A stretch of 64,000 nt of DNA from SKVR01 sp964453995 (GTDB lineage: Bacteria; Bacteroidota; Bacteroidia; Bacteroidales; UBA7960). The number at the start of each line of letters is the position of its first letter. Position 1 is the stretch's first letter. Below the pieces are notes generated by a model that did no database searches, was not told the origin of the DNA, and saw nothing but the letters and a program-made list of their open reading frames with translations. This document shows, piece by piece, positions 18,009-26,466 of this stretch. The position numbers and the translations under genes were made by a program. The DNA lies in contig CAYVQC010000004.1 of assembly GCA_964453995.1 (NCBI GenBank), positions 44,860 to 108,859 on the forward strand, in the 5' to 3' direction.

Positions 18009-18809
18009 TCACCCTCCAATATTATGAAAACAGTTGCTTAGGTTTACGGTTCCTTTTTGGGGTTTTCCCCATAATGCAGCTTCAATGGCTTCTTTAATGC
18101 CCATGGTGCGGATGTCATATTCCAGGTCGGAGAAAAGGCATGGTTTCATTTTGCCTGTTGGGGTTAGCCGGAGCCGGTTGCATTGCGAACAGTCGCCACC
18201 GGTACCTCCCTCCACAATGGAGAAGTGCCCACCCGAGAGGTCCATCTGGCTAATGAAGCGGGCTTGCAGCCCGTTTTCAAGGCAGTATTTTTTTACTGCC
18301 CGGGCATCGGGCTCATCGGATGATTGCTTTATGACGCAGTTTATTTTTACGGGGTGCAGGCCAGCCATTTGAGCAGCTTTAATTCCGGCAAGTACCTTGT
18401 TTAAATCACCGCCCCGTGTGATCTGGGCAAACTTTTCGGGATCGAGTGTATCCAGGCTGATATTGACCCGGTGCAACCCTGCGTCGGCCAGGGGCTTAGC
18501 AAATTTTTCAAGCAAAACCCCATTGGTGGTAATGGCAATATCTTTTACACCAGGCACCTTTGAGATCATCCGCACCAGCTCTACAATATCCTTGCGCACC
18601 AGCGGTTCGCCACCCGTAAGACGCACCTTGTCGATTCCCAGGGGAACAGCAACTTTCACCACCTCGCAAATTTCTTCGTAGGATAGTATTTCCTTATGCT
18701 CGACCATGCACACCCCATCTTCAGGCATGCAATAGCGGCAGCGTAAGTTGCACCGGTCGGTAACCGAGATGCGCAGGTAGTTGATCTTTCTGTTATACAG
18801 GTCTAACAT
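18009..18809 (-). CDS. moaA: GTP 3',8-cyclase MoaA, shortened form
   Basis: A 266-residue radical SAM enzyme for the first step of pterin cofactor synthesis. The N-terminal cluster motif is CNLRCRYCMPEDG; SAM-site motifs RLTGGEPLVRKDI and ITTNG follow, then NISLDTLDPEKF. The C-terminal second cluster is CSQCNRLRLT with a later Cys in KPCLFSD, and the chain ends in the double glycine NIGG needed in MoaA. It is about 60 residues shorter than typical MoaA (about 325-330); much of the loss lies between ARFIS and the second cluster. The start at 18809 is chosen because AAAGGAG lies 9 bp upstream; this gives a 17-bp overlap with moeA. Confidence 0.9.
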   Translation of the reverse strand: MLDLYNRKINYLRISVTDRCNLRCRYCMPEDGVCMVEHKEILSYEEICEVVKVAVPLGIDKVRLTGGEPLVRKDIVELVRMISKVPGVKDIAITTNGVLLEKFAKPLADAGLHRVNISLDTLDPEKFAQITRGGDLNKVLAGIKAAQMAGLHPVKINCVIKQSSDEPDARAVKKYCLENGLQARFISQMDLSGGHFSIVEGGTGGDCSQCNRLRLTPTGKMKPCLFSDLEYDIRTMGIKEAIEAALWGKPQKGTVNLSNCFHNIGG

Positions 18810-19968
18810 GTACTTGTTCTCCTTTGGCAATTTCAAAAACATTTACCGGTATACTCATAATGGCATCTGCCAGGCACATGGCATGGATATGGGCAGAGCC
18901 ATGATAACCAACCGGAATAACCTCACCACCAGGATTGATCTTAACGGGTAACCATTCCATACGGTCGGCCTTTTTCCGTTTGTAATTTACTCCCATGGGG
19001 AGTAATAGTTCCTTCGGCACAAAATCATGTCCCATGAGTTTGTAAAGCAGAGGTTTTACAAAAATTTCAAAGTTAATAAAAGAAGACACAGGATTACCGG
19101 GCAGCCCAAAAATGCAGGCATTTTCGGTCACACCAAAAACAGTGGGTCTTCCGGGTTTCACTGCCACTTTTTGGAAACGTATATCTACCTTATTTTTTTT
19201 CATGGATTGTGGCACATAATCAAAATCGCCCATGCTAACGCCGCCGGTAAGGAGTACCACATCATTTTCTTTCAGTGCTTTGGTAATAGCTATATCTGTA
19301 TCTTCTTCGGTATCGGGTACAATACCCATATAGTTAGGGATACAATGTGAACTGCGAACCTGGGCTATGAGTTGCCAGGCATTGGAGTTGCGTATCTGCC
19401 CGGGTCCGGGTTGCTGATGCGGTTCAACCAGTTCATCACCGGTAGAGAGAATCCCAACACGGGGTTGGCGCGCTACCAGGGGATGGGTGCAACCCACTGC
19501 AGAAAAGATTGCAATATGAGCCGGCGAAATAGGTTGACCTTTCTTCCACATTACATCACCGGTTTTTACATCTTCTGCCTTGTAAGCTATATTCGGGGTG
19601 GTTTTAGACGCGGTGAATTTTATTTTTCCCTCAGGGGTTTCTTCTGTTTGCTCCACCATGATGACAGTATCGGCACCCTCAGGAACCATTGCCCCTGTCA
19701 TAATGCGCGAACACTGCCCCGGCAGGATGCTTTTTTGGGGCACCTGTCCGGCAGCAATGGTTTCAATAATCAGCAGCTCCTGCTCCAGATCAGCTGCACG
19801 GCAGGCAAAACCATCCATGGCAGCCTTGTCGAAAGGAGGCATATCCACATCAGAAATGACATCCTCGGCAAGTACGCGATTTAAAGAATCCATAAATTCC
19901 ACCCGTTCTTCTCCCAGGTAACGGGCCGAACTCAGTATGGTATCAAGGGCGGTTTCAAAAGAAATCAT
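18793..19968 (-). CDS. moeA: molybdopterin molybdenumtransferase MoeA
   Basis: A 391-residue MoeA, which inserts the metal oxyanion into adenylylated molybdopterin. The domain order is standard: an N-terminal region with PPFDKAAMDGFA near residue 45 and the VPEGADTVIMVEQTE segment; a central MogA-like domain with GILSTGDELVEP and LLTGGVSMGDFDYVP; the PGRPTVFG and FGLPGNPVSSF motifs; and a C-terminal beta domain. Moco and tungsten-pterin pathways both use MoeA; organisms with tungsten enzymes often keep more than one copy, and only one is seen here. It is cotranscribed with the overlapping moaA and follows the HesA-like gene. Confidence 0.95.
   Translation of the reverse strand: MISFETALDTILSSARYLGEERVEFMDSLNRVLAEDVISDVDMPPFDKAAMDGFACRAADLEQELLIIETIAAGQVPQKSILPGQCSRIMTGAMVPEGADTVIMVEQTEETPEGKIKFTASKTTPNIAYKAEDVKTGDVMWKKGQPISPAHIAIFSAVGCTHPLVARQPRVGILSTGDELVEPHQQPGPGQIRNSNAWQLIAQVRSSHCIPNYMGIVPDTEEDTDIAITKALKENDVVLLTGGVSMGDFDYVPQSMKKNKVDIRFQKVAVKPGRPTVFGVTENACIFGLPGNPVSSFINFEIFVKPLLYKLMGHDFVPKELLLPMGVNYKRKKADRMEWLPVKINPGGEVIPVGYHGSAHIHAMCLADAIMSIPVNVFEIAKGEQVHVRPV
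18819..18825 (-). promoter_or_regulatory. ribosome binding site for moaA
   Basis: On the minus strand these bases read AAAGGAG, 9 bp before the ATG at 18809. A strong Shine-Dalgarno site is uncommon in this phylum. It lies inside the 3' end of moeA and decides the moaA start. Confidence 0.7.
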
Positions 19969-20035
19969 TGCAGTTTTTATTGTAAATTATTAATTGTTAA
20001 TTACTTCAGTCTTTCAATCTTTGCTCTTCTGCCTT

Positions 20036-20716
20036 TCACAAATGAAAAACCTCGTATTCCTGATCAAGGGTATTGATCATAAGAAACCGGTTGCGCAGGA
20101 GCTCTCCTCTTCCGGTGAGGATTTTCAGTACTTCTGCTACCTGGATTGAAGCCACCAATGCCGGGGTAAAGGACGGATTTCCCAACTCCTTCTCAATTCC
20201 CTTATCCTCTGCGCCCTGGTAAATGCTACCAAGGATATTGTCTCCCGGAAAGATGGTTGTTACCTGGCCATACCAGCCGGCAATAGCTCCATATACCATG
20301 GGAATACCAAAGGTAGAAGTAAATTTTTGCAACAACAGGCGGGTGGTCATATTATCGAGGGCATCGCAGATGACATCATGCCCTTTGAGGATATTTTCTG
20401 CATTGCTTTCTACGAGGAAGTCAACTACAGGTGTTACCATGATATCGGGGTTCACAATTCTGATGTGCTCATGAGCCGCCAGAGCTTTAGATTGTCCTAC
20501 ATTCCTCACATTGGACAACAATTGCCTGTTGAGGTTGCTTTCGTCAAATACATCGCCGTCAATGGCAGTAATATGTCCAATACCCAGCCTGGCAAGCTGT
20601 TCTATAATATGCCCTCCCAATCCTCCACAACCTACCACAGCAACCTTTCGCTTTCGGAGCGAGAGATTTTCTTCCCTGGAGAGCATGTTTTCATTTTTAC
20701 TGTATCTTTTGTGCAT
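20036..20716 (-). CDS. HesA/MoeB/ThiF-family adenylyltransferase
   Basis: A 226-residue E1-like enzyme expected to adenylylate the C-terminal glycine of the MoaD encoded 45 bp upstream. The nucleotide fold VAVVGCGGLGGHIIEQLARL, the Asp of TAIDGDVFDESNLNRQLL with the arginine finger, and the DALDNMTTRLLLQ segment are present. The zinc CxxC pairs of canonical MoeB are absent, and the usual active-site Cys segment is replaced by KELGNPSFTPALVAS. It is therefore closer to the HesA-like group than to full MoeB. The start is the ATG at 20716 (MHKRYSK); 6 codons further upstream only a TTG is available. Confidence 0.88.
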   Translation of the reverse strand: MHKRYSKNENMLSREENLSLRKRKVAVVGCGGLGGHIIEQLARLGIGHITAIDGDVFDESNLNRQLLSNVRNVGQSKALAAHEHIRIVNPDIMVTPVVDFLVESNAENILKGHDVICDALDNMTTRLLLQKFTSTFGIPMVYGAIAGWYGQVTTIFPGDNILGSIYQGAEDKGIEKELGNPSFTPALVASIQVAEVLKILTGRGELLRNRFLMINTLDQEYEVFHL

Positions 20717-20761
20717 TGCGATAATATCCAACAATAAAACTTTACCTGGTGGTTAGAGTCC

Positions 20762-20986
20762 TCATCCACCTCCCACAGGAGGAAAGATGCTTACTGTATC
20801 ACCATCTTTCAGGGGCTGGTCAGGTTTTCCGTTAAAACCATTGATAAGCAATATTGCAACCTCATTTGGGGGAATATTCAGCTGGTCGAAAATATCCTGC
20901 GGGCATACATTGCGGCCGAAATCAATAATTTGCTCCTTGCCTCTTCCTTCACGCAAAGTTGCGAATAATCTTACTTTTACCTTCAT
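20762..20986 (-). CDS. moaD: molybdopterin synthase sulfur carrier MoaD
   Basis: A 74-residue ubiquitin-like protein. VKVRLFATLREGRGKEQ opens the beta-grasp fold, DGDTVSIFPPVGGG closes it, and the terminal Gly-Gly is the site of adenylylation and thiocarboxylation. With MoaE it forms molybdopterin synthase, which adds two sulfurs to cyclic pyranopterin monophosphate. No moaE is seen in the window, so the partner is either elsewhere, in the gap, or this is a sulfur carrier for another step. The gene lies 43 bp downstream of the radical SAM maturase and 45 bp upstream of the adenylyltransferase. Confidence 0.9.
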   Translation of the reverse strand: MKVKVRLFATLREGRGKEQIIDFGRNVCPQDIFDQLNIPPNEVAILLINGFNGKPDQPLKDGDTVSIFPPVGGG

Positions 20987-21029
20987 ATTTTTATATTAAT
21001 TGGCAATACTGGTAAAAAACAGTTGTTTA

Positions 21030-22079
21030 TCAGTTGCAAAATACAAATTTTCGCGACCATAGGCAATCTGCACAATTGGGTTCTTCGCCATGGCAGTCAA
21101 AATCTACGTCATGAATCAGGCTGCACCCCTCTACCAGATCGCAATCGGGGCAGGAAGGATAATGATTGTTGTATATTCTTTGCCTGAATTTGCTATAGTT
21201 TTCGTCATTCCAGATTTCAGCAAGGGGTCTCCTGGTAATATTTCCAAAACTATATTGCCGTATGGTTTTGGGTCGGCCAAACACCACCTCACTACCTTCG
21301 TGAGACAAGCGGTAGCATGGCACTACTTCACCTCTTGAGGTTATATAGGTGGCATCATTATTCACAAAGGCACAGCGACGTTCTGTTTTCAGTTCAACCT
21401 CAGGAAAAACCACCCTCAACCCCCTGCGGAAAGAATAATTTCTTATGCGGTGAAAGAGTTGCTTTACTTGGTCATTTCCGTGCAGCTGGTAAAGAATGTC
21501 ATCAGACTGACCCACTTCCTGGGGCATCAAATGGGAAATCACCAGGTTCCGGATCTTTTTATCTGCCAAAACATCCATAAGGGGAAATATATCATCAATA
21601 TTTTTACGGGATGCAACAAACTGGATATCCAGATGTGGTGTTTCCTGTCCATTTTTTTCTTTCAGCCGGTTCAGGTAATCCAGGTTTGCCATGAGATCAT
21701 CAAATACCACACCCCGGCCCTGCACCATTTGTTGTTCCATACCATCTACCGATACAATAAAGAGGTCAATATGTCTGACAATTTCGGTGGTAAGTTTTTC
21801 CTTAAACAAGGTTGCATTGGAGGTTACCCAGATCTGCTTGTCGGTGAAGGCTTCCACAGTTTTTTCAAACCATGGTGAGACCAGGGGTTCTCCCATGCCT
21901 CCCAGCACGACGGTAGTAATGCCGGGCATTGCCTGTATTTCTGAAACGGCTTTTTCCCAAAGGGATTGTTGCATATCTGCTGGTTTTTCCGCCCAATGGT
22001 GACGATAGCATATTTTGCATTCGAGATTGCATGAATCGGTAATCTCAAGATAAATTTTCTTCAATGGCGTATTAGACAT
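21030..22079 (-). CDS. radical SAM/SPASM maturase of tungsten-cofactor oxidoreductases
   Basis: A 349-residue radical SAM protein. The SAM cluster motif is CNLECKICYRHHW at residue 15, followed by VVLGGMGEPLVSP. The C-terminal third is a Cys-rich SPASM-type domain: EVVPCYRLSH, then CPDCDLVEGC, DFDC, NCADC and a terminal FC. The family that resembles this, and that sits beside aldehyde:ferredoxin oxidoreductases, is known as tungsten cofactor oxidoreductase radical SAM maturase; its precise chemistry is not established to my knowledge. The assignment rests on motif pattern plus position directly behind AOR. The start is the ATG at 22079 (MSNTPLKKIYLEITDSC). It leads the moaD-hesA-moeA-moaA-moaC series. 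Confidence 0.85.
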   Translation of the reverse strand: MSNTPLKKIYLEITDSCNLECKICYRHHWAEKPADMQQSLWEKAVSEIQAMPGITTVVLGGMGEPLVSPWFEKTVEAFTDKQIWVTSNATLFKEKLTTEIVRHIDLFIVSVDGMEQQMVQGRGVVFDDLMANLDYLNRLKEKNGQETPHLDIQFVASRKNIDDIFPLMDVLADKKIRNLVISHLMPQEVGQSDDILYQLHGNDQVKQLFHRIRNYSFRRGLRVVFPEVELKTERRCAFVNNDATYITSRGEVVPCYRLSHEGSEVVFGRPKTIRQYSFGNITRRPLAEIWNDENYSKFRQRIYNNHYPSCPDCDLVEGCSLIHDVDFDCHGEEPNCADCLWSRKFVFCN

Positions 22080-22213
22080 AAAACCAATATTAACGATTGC
22101 AAGGTGCAACCGGGATATTATTTATTCACTGCAAAAGCGGGACAACTCCGGAACAAAGGGTCTGAAGACCTTTTGGGAAGTGTTGCTTTGCGTTGATGCG
22201 CTGCTTAAAGGTA

Positions 22214-22261
22214 CAAAAAAGCCCGAAGCCCCTGAACAGAAAAGGTAGGAGCAACGGGCTA
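22214..22261 (-). terminator. terminator downstream of AOR
   Basis: On the minus strand a stem AGCCCG-TT-GCTCCT pairs with AGGGGC-TT-CGGGCT (one G-U pair), followed by six T. It lies just behind the AOR stop codon and should separate AOR from the maturase/moa genes, or limit read-through. Confidence 0.8.
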
Positions 22262-22278
22262 TGCAATAGAGGAAAAGG

Positions 22279-24078
22279 TTATGCGGGCACACCCAGGGAT
22301 TTTAGCTTTTCGGCTGTTGGGATACCTTTTTCATCCCAACCTCTTTCCTGGTAATAGAGTGGCAACATTTCAGCCAGGCGCGAAAGATGTCCTTTAGAAG
22401 GCCCGTCGGGGATTGGTTCTTCCATCAATCGTTTCGGGAGCTTGTCCTGCGAGGGATCTATACCCGCTTTCAGATTCCAAACCCGCTCCAGGTTCCATAT
22501 ACGATCACCGGCTTCAAGGATCTGAGCAGCAGTATGTTTTTCGCCGGTTACGGCAGAGAACATATCGGCATAATCATCAGCGGTAAGGGCAAATGAAGTA
22601 AACAGGCACAAACCGGTAGAATCAATAAAAGCGGTAAGGTCCTGGAATATTTTTGCCCACTGGGGTTTTCCCTTTATTTCGAGGCGGTCCAGTTTTTCCG
22701 GCAGGCCCAGGATTTCCGGGGAGATGAGGTATCCCCGAACATGGCACCCACCCCTGTTGGAGGTAGCATACTGCAGGCCTTGACCTTGTATTCCACGGGG
22801 ATCGTAAGCGGGAAGCTCCTGTTTCTTAACAGTCATAGCCAGATCGGGTTGTCCATAGGCATCGGCCAGCCGGTAAGCTCCTTCAGCCATTTTGCTTGCC
22901 AGTGGTCCCTCACGACGACCCATTTTTTTGATCCATTCTACCATACTATCGGCATCACCCCAGGCGAGTCCCAGTCCATCAAGTTCATTATCCTTGATAA
23001 ATCCTTTTTGGTAAAGCTCCATGGCAGTACCCACGGTAACGCCGGCAGAAATGGTATCCATACCCATTTCATTGGACCAGTAATTTGCTTTAATGGCTGC
23101 TTTCATATCAGAAACGCCGCAGGTTGCAGTAAACGCCCAAACGCTTTCGTACTCCGGGCCTCCGGTTTCAATATCATCAGCTTTGGTATACCGGCCGCAG
23201 GCAATGGGACAGGCAAAGCATGATTCTCTCTTGATAAGGAATTTGTCGGCCATGGTTTCACCACTTACCTCTTCAGCTTTATCAAAATAGGTTTCCTGGA
23301 AATTCCTGGTGGGAAATACACCGGCTTCATTGATAATGTTTACCAGAACATTGGTGCCGTAGGTAGGTAGCCCAGCGCCTGTAACGCCATTGTCTTTGAT
23401 CTGGGTGCGTCCTTTCTTCACCACCTCTTTCAGGGTGTCAGCATCAGCCACGGTAGGCCTGGATGTACCCCTGATAACGATGGCCTTAAGATTTTTGCTG
23501 CCCACAACAGCACCAACACCAGAACGGCCTGCGGCGCGGTTGAGATCATTCATTACAGCAGCGATCTTTGAAAGATTTTCACCGGCAGGTCCGATGCAAA
23601 GCACCTTTGACTTTTCAGGAGCGTCTTTCATGAGTTCATTGGTAGTTTCGATGGTGGTTTTCCCCCACAGAGCAGTTGCATCGTGAAATTCAATCTTGTC
23701 ATCCACAATGTGGATACTCACTGGCTTTTCTGCCTTTCCTTCCAGGATCATGGCATCATAGCCGGCAAATTTCATTTCAGCGCCCCAATATCCTCCTGAG
23801 TTGGAGCTGGCAATAGTACCCGTGAGGGGCGACTTGGTAACCACCATATACCGCCCTCCGGCGGGTGTGGGCGTTCCGGTAAGGGGTCCGGTGGCAATGA
23901 TCACCTTGTTGGCAGGGTCAAAAGCATCAATAGTGGGATCTACCTCGTCGAACATAATCTTAGAGCCAAATCCTCGTCCACCAATATATTTTAACGCTTC
24001 TGCATGATTCAGTTCCTCAGTATTATAACTAAGGTCTGACAAATTAATTCTTAAAATTTTTCCTCTGTAACCGTGCAT
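22279..24078 (-). CDS. aor: tungsten-dependent aldehyde:ferredoxin oxidoreductase
   Basis: A 599-residue AOR family enzyme that oxidises aldehydes to carboxylates with ferredoxin (or the reverse) using a bis-pterin tungsten site and one 4Fe-4S cluster. The cluster ligands are Cys287, Cys290 and Cys294 (CFACPIACGR) and Cys491 (STGLCLF), nearly the positions known for Pyrococcus AOR. Pterin-binding motifs are also clear: RGFGSKIMFDEVDP, TGPLTGTPTPAGGRY, KSPLTGTIASSNSGG and AAGRSGVGAVVGSKNLKAI. Length is typical of the family. It is cytosolic. A candidate sigma-54 promoter lies about 65 bp upstream, and the divergent operon encodes a matching activator. Oxygen sensitivity of the family supports an anaerobic host. 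Confidence 0.95.
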   Translation of the reverse strand: MHGYRGKILRINLSDLSYNTEELNHAEALKYIGGRGFGSKIMFDEVDPTIDAFDPANKVIIATGPLTGTPTPAGGRYMVVTKSPLTGTIASSNSGGYWGAEMKFAGYDAMILEGKAEKPVSIHIVDDKIEFHDATALWGKTTIETTNELMKDAPEKSKVLCIGPAGENLSKIAAVMNDLNRAAGRSGVGAVVGSKNLKAIVIRGTSRPTVADADTLKEVVKKGRTQIKDNGVTGAGLPTYGTNVLVNIINEAGVFPTRNFQETYFDKAEEVSGETMADKFLIKRESCFACPIACGRYTKADDIETGGPEYESVWAFTATCGVSDMKAAIKANYWSNEMGMDTISAGVTVGTAMELYQKGFIKDNELDGLGLAWGDADSMVEWIKKMGRREGPLASKMAEGAYRLADAYGQPDLAMTVKKQELPAYDPRGIQGQGLQYATSNRGGCHVRGYLISPEILGLPEKLDRLEIKGKPQWAKIFQDLTAFIDSTGLCLFTSFALTADDYADMFSAVTGEKHTAAQILEAGDRIWNLERVWNLKAGIDPSQDKLPKRLMEEPIPDGPSKGHLSRLAEMLPLYYQERGWDEKGIPTAEKLKSLGVPA

Positions 24079-24141
24079 GGTTTTCCTTTTTTGGGTTAAT
24101 AATTTGATGAAAAGTTGAAAATTCCAATTTGAACTACTTTA

Positions 24142-24160
24142 AGCAATCTCCAATCCAATC
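24142..24160 (-). promoter_or_regulatory. candidate sigma-54 (-24/-12) promoter for aor
   Basis: On the minus strand this reads GATTGGATTGGAGATTGCT. GG and GC are exactly 10 bp apart, the invariant spacing, with TTGG at -24 and ATTGCT at -12 against consensus TTGGCAC-N5-TTGCW. The middle of the -24 box is a poor match. The predicted start near 24131 gives a leader of about 50 bases before the aor ATG. Confidence 0.5.
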
Positions 24161-24238
24161 ACGGCATTGCACTCAATAACAGATACATATAGTTTCTGTC
24201 GAGCTGTTAAAAAGATAACATTTGGGCAAAATGTTTTG

Positions 24239-24301
24239 TTTCTGAACAGTTTTCGTGTATTTTTGTGTTCAATAACTTAACAGTGTAAATTTTCTGAACA
24301 G
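24239..24301. promoter_or_regulatory. paired direct repeat, candidate upstream activator sites
   Basis: TTTCTGAACAG occurs twice without mismatch, at 24239-24249 and 24291-24301, 52 bp apart (about five helical turns). Each has a CTG-N2-CAG dyad core. The copies lie about 113 and 165 bp upstream of the predicted aor start, the usual distance for enhancer sites of sigma-54 activators; one is encoded 2.2 kb away. A weaker copy (8 of 11) is at 24193. Confidence 0.45.
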
Positions 24302-24414
24302 CCGGTTATGATAAAAAATGTCAAGAACAGGGATAATTTTTATTTAGATTGGTTCTAAATTTCAGGAAAACAAAACATTGCATCTAACAAAACGCATTTT
24401 CAAACTCCGGCAAA

Positions 24415-25203
24415 ATGTTAAACGACTGGCGCACGCGACTGGCTCTGATATTTTTCAGTGGATTGATCATTCTTTTCATTGTTGCACCCCTTCTGGGAAT
24501 GCTTTTTAAAACCAGCGGATCAGAATATATCACCACCTTACAGGATCAGGAGGTTTCGCGGAGCATAAGCTTAACCCTGCTGGCATCTATGGGAGCAACA
24601 CTGATTTTTGGGATTCTTTCCATTCCCCTGGCATGGCTGCTGGCCCGCAAAAGGTTCCCTTTGCGCAATGTAATAAACGGCATCATTGATCTGCCTGTGG
24701 TAATCCCACATTCTGCAGCAGGGATTGCCCTTATGGGGGTGATCGCCCGGGGTACCCTGGTGGGACAGGCCGGTGAACAGGCTGGGATCAGTTTTGTAGG
24801 TGGCATAGCAGGCATAATTGTAGCCATGGCATTTGTAAGTCTTCCCTTTGCTATCAATGCTGCACGCGACGGATTTGCCGCAGTTCCTGAGAAGCTTGAA
24901 AAAGCAGCCCTTAACCTTGGAGCTTCACCTTTCAGGGTTTTCTTTACCATTTCCCTACCCCTGGCCAAGCGCTCTGTACTGAGCGGGTTGGTAATGATGT
25001 GGGCAAGAGGCCTGAGCGAATTTGGTGCTGTAATCATCATTGCCTACCACCCCATGGTAACACCGGTACTAATCTGGGAACGATTTGCTTCATTCGGGCT
25101 TGCCTATGCCAGACCGGTAGCTGCCATATTCATCATTATCTGCCTTAGTATATTCATTACCATGCGTATTGCATCGCAAAAGAGTTACGATGTTAGAAAT
25201 TAA
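24415..25203 (+). CDS. tungstate/molybdate-type ABC transporter permease
   Basis: A 262-residue ModB/WtpB-like inner-membrane permease with six or so hydrophobic segments (first at about residues 10-30, last ending near 253). The cytoplasmic coupling motif is ALNLGASPFRVFFTISLPLA around residue 160-180, the EAA loop; DLPVVIPHSAAGIAL near residue 92 is typical of the molybdate/sulfate permease branch. Which oxyanion it carries cannot be read from the permease; tungstate is inferred from the divergent AOR. The next gene, its ATPase, overlaps by 14 bp. No substrate-binding protein gene is in the window. Confidence 0.88.
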   Translation: MLNDWRTRLALIFFSGLIILFIVAPLLGMLFKTSGSEYITTLQDQEVSRSISLTLLASMGATLIFGILSIPLAWLLARKRFPLRNVINGIIDLPVVIPHSAAGIALMGVIARGTLVGQAGEQAGISFVGGIAGIIVAMAFVSLPFAINAARDGFAAVPEKLEKAALNLGASPFRVFFTISLPLAKRSVLSGLVMMWARGLSEFGAVIIIAYHPMVTPVLIWERFASFGLAYARPVAAIFIIICLSIFITMRIASQKSYDVRN

Positions 25204-26245
25204 GAACATATCGGTTAAGCTGGGTCAGTTTTCCCTCAACAACATCTCCTTTTCTGTAGAAAAAGGAGATTACCTTACCGTGCTGGGGCTGTCGGGTGCA
25301 GGAAAGACCGTTCTTCTGGAGGTATTGGCAGGGCTGGTAAAACCCGACAATGGAACCCTGATGCTTGAAGATAAAGATATTACACACATGAGCATCCAGA
25401 AAAGACCTCTTGGACTCGTCTACCAGGATATGGCACTTTTTCCCCATCTGAGTGTAAAGCAAAATATAGCATACCCTCTCAAAAGGCAGGGTCTTTCCAG
25501 GTCAGAAATAAAACAAAGGGTTGCAGCCCTGGCCGAGCAAACCCGCATACCGCACCTGCTCCATCGTCAACCTGCAACCCTCTCAGGCGGTGAGGCACAA
25601 CGGGTGGCCCTGGCACGTACCCTGGCCGCAGAACCGAGGGTGCTGCTGCTTGACGAACCCCTGGCAAGCCTTGACATTAAACTCAGGCAGGAACTGCGCC
25701 AGTTGCTTAAAGAAATAAACCAGCAGGGAAAAACCATCATTCATGTTACCCATGACTACATGGAAGCTGCTACCCTGAGCAAAAATATCGCCATCATCGA
25801 AAACGGTAACCTGTTGCAATGGGGCAAGCCCGCCGAGGTTTTCAGAAACCCGGTATCTGAGTTTGTGGCCCGATTCAGTGGTATTAAAAACATATTCCTG
25901 TGCCAGTTTGAAGAAACACTAAGCAACAATGGCACTTTCGCCGGAAAAACGCCAAAAGGCACCATCATACGAATGCTGGAACCACCCGGCAGAAAAGAAA
26001 TGCATATCATGATACCGGGAGAGGATATTATCCTTTCAGACCAACACCTGGAAACCAGCGCTATAAATCAGTTCCAGGGCCACGTCAAAGAAATATTGAT
26101 CCTCAATCATGGCATGGAGATTATTGTAAGCGCGGGCGATGATTTCTCGGTTATTATTACCAAAAGTTCATTCGACCATATGCATCTTACCAATGGCAAA
26201 CAGATTTGGATCAGTTTTAAGGCCTCGGCCGTAAAAGCATTGTAA
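25190..26245 (+). CDS. tungstate/molybdate-type ABC transporter ATP-binding protein
   Basis: A 351-residue ATPase partner of the permease. All ATPase motifs are present: Walker A GLSGAGKT near residue 34, Q-loop VYQDMALFPHLSV, signature LSGGEAQRVALARTL, Walker B VLLLDEPLASLD and the switch His in HVTHDYMEA. Beyond residue 230 comes a beta-rich C-terminal extension like the TOBE/Mop domains that sense the anion in ModC/WtpC proteins. The start is the ATG at 25190 (MLEIKN), overlapping the permease end, which implies translational coupling. With the permease it forms a two-gene transporter lacking its binding protein here. Confidence 0.9.
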   Translation: MLEIKNISVKLGQFSLNNISFSVEKGDYLTVLGLSGAGKTVLLEVLAGLVKPDNGTLMLEDKDITHMSIQKRPLGLVYQDMALFPHLSVKQNIAYPLKRQGLSRSEIKQRVAALAEQTRIPHLLHRQPATLSGGEAQRVALARTLAAEPRVLLLDEPLASLDIKLRQELRQLLKEINQQGKTIIHVTHDYMEAATLSKNIAIIENGNLLQWGKPAEVFRNPVSEFVARFSGIKNIFLCQFEETLSNNGTFAGKTPKGTIIRMLEPPGRKEMHIMIPGEDIILSDQHLETSAINQFQGHVKEILILNHGMEIIVSAGDDFSVIITKSSFDHMHLTNGKQIWISFKASAVKAL

Positions 26246-26466
26246 ATAAAAAGATTATTCGGTTTTCGCCCGGGATACAATACATGGCGAGAAAATATAC
26301 CACTACTGCCCGCACAAAACGGGATGCCGCTCTGGGGAAATAACCCTGATGAAGTGTGAAAACAAAGCGCTTCAATAAGAGCAATTAATGCAGAGCATTC
26401 CATGGCGGGACACAAAACCCGGTTGATTGCATAATACGATTCAACTACAAAAGAAAGGGCCCTATT

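Noticed and set aside
24301..24414. sigma-54 promoter toward the transporter
   Set aside because: No GG-N10-GC element was found on the plus strand; best candidates miss the -12 GC.
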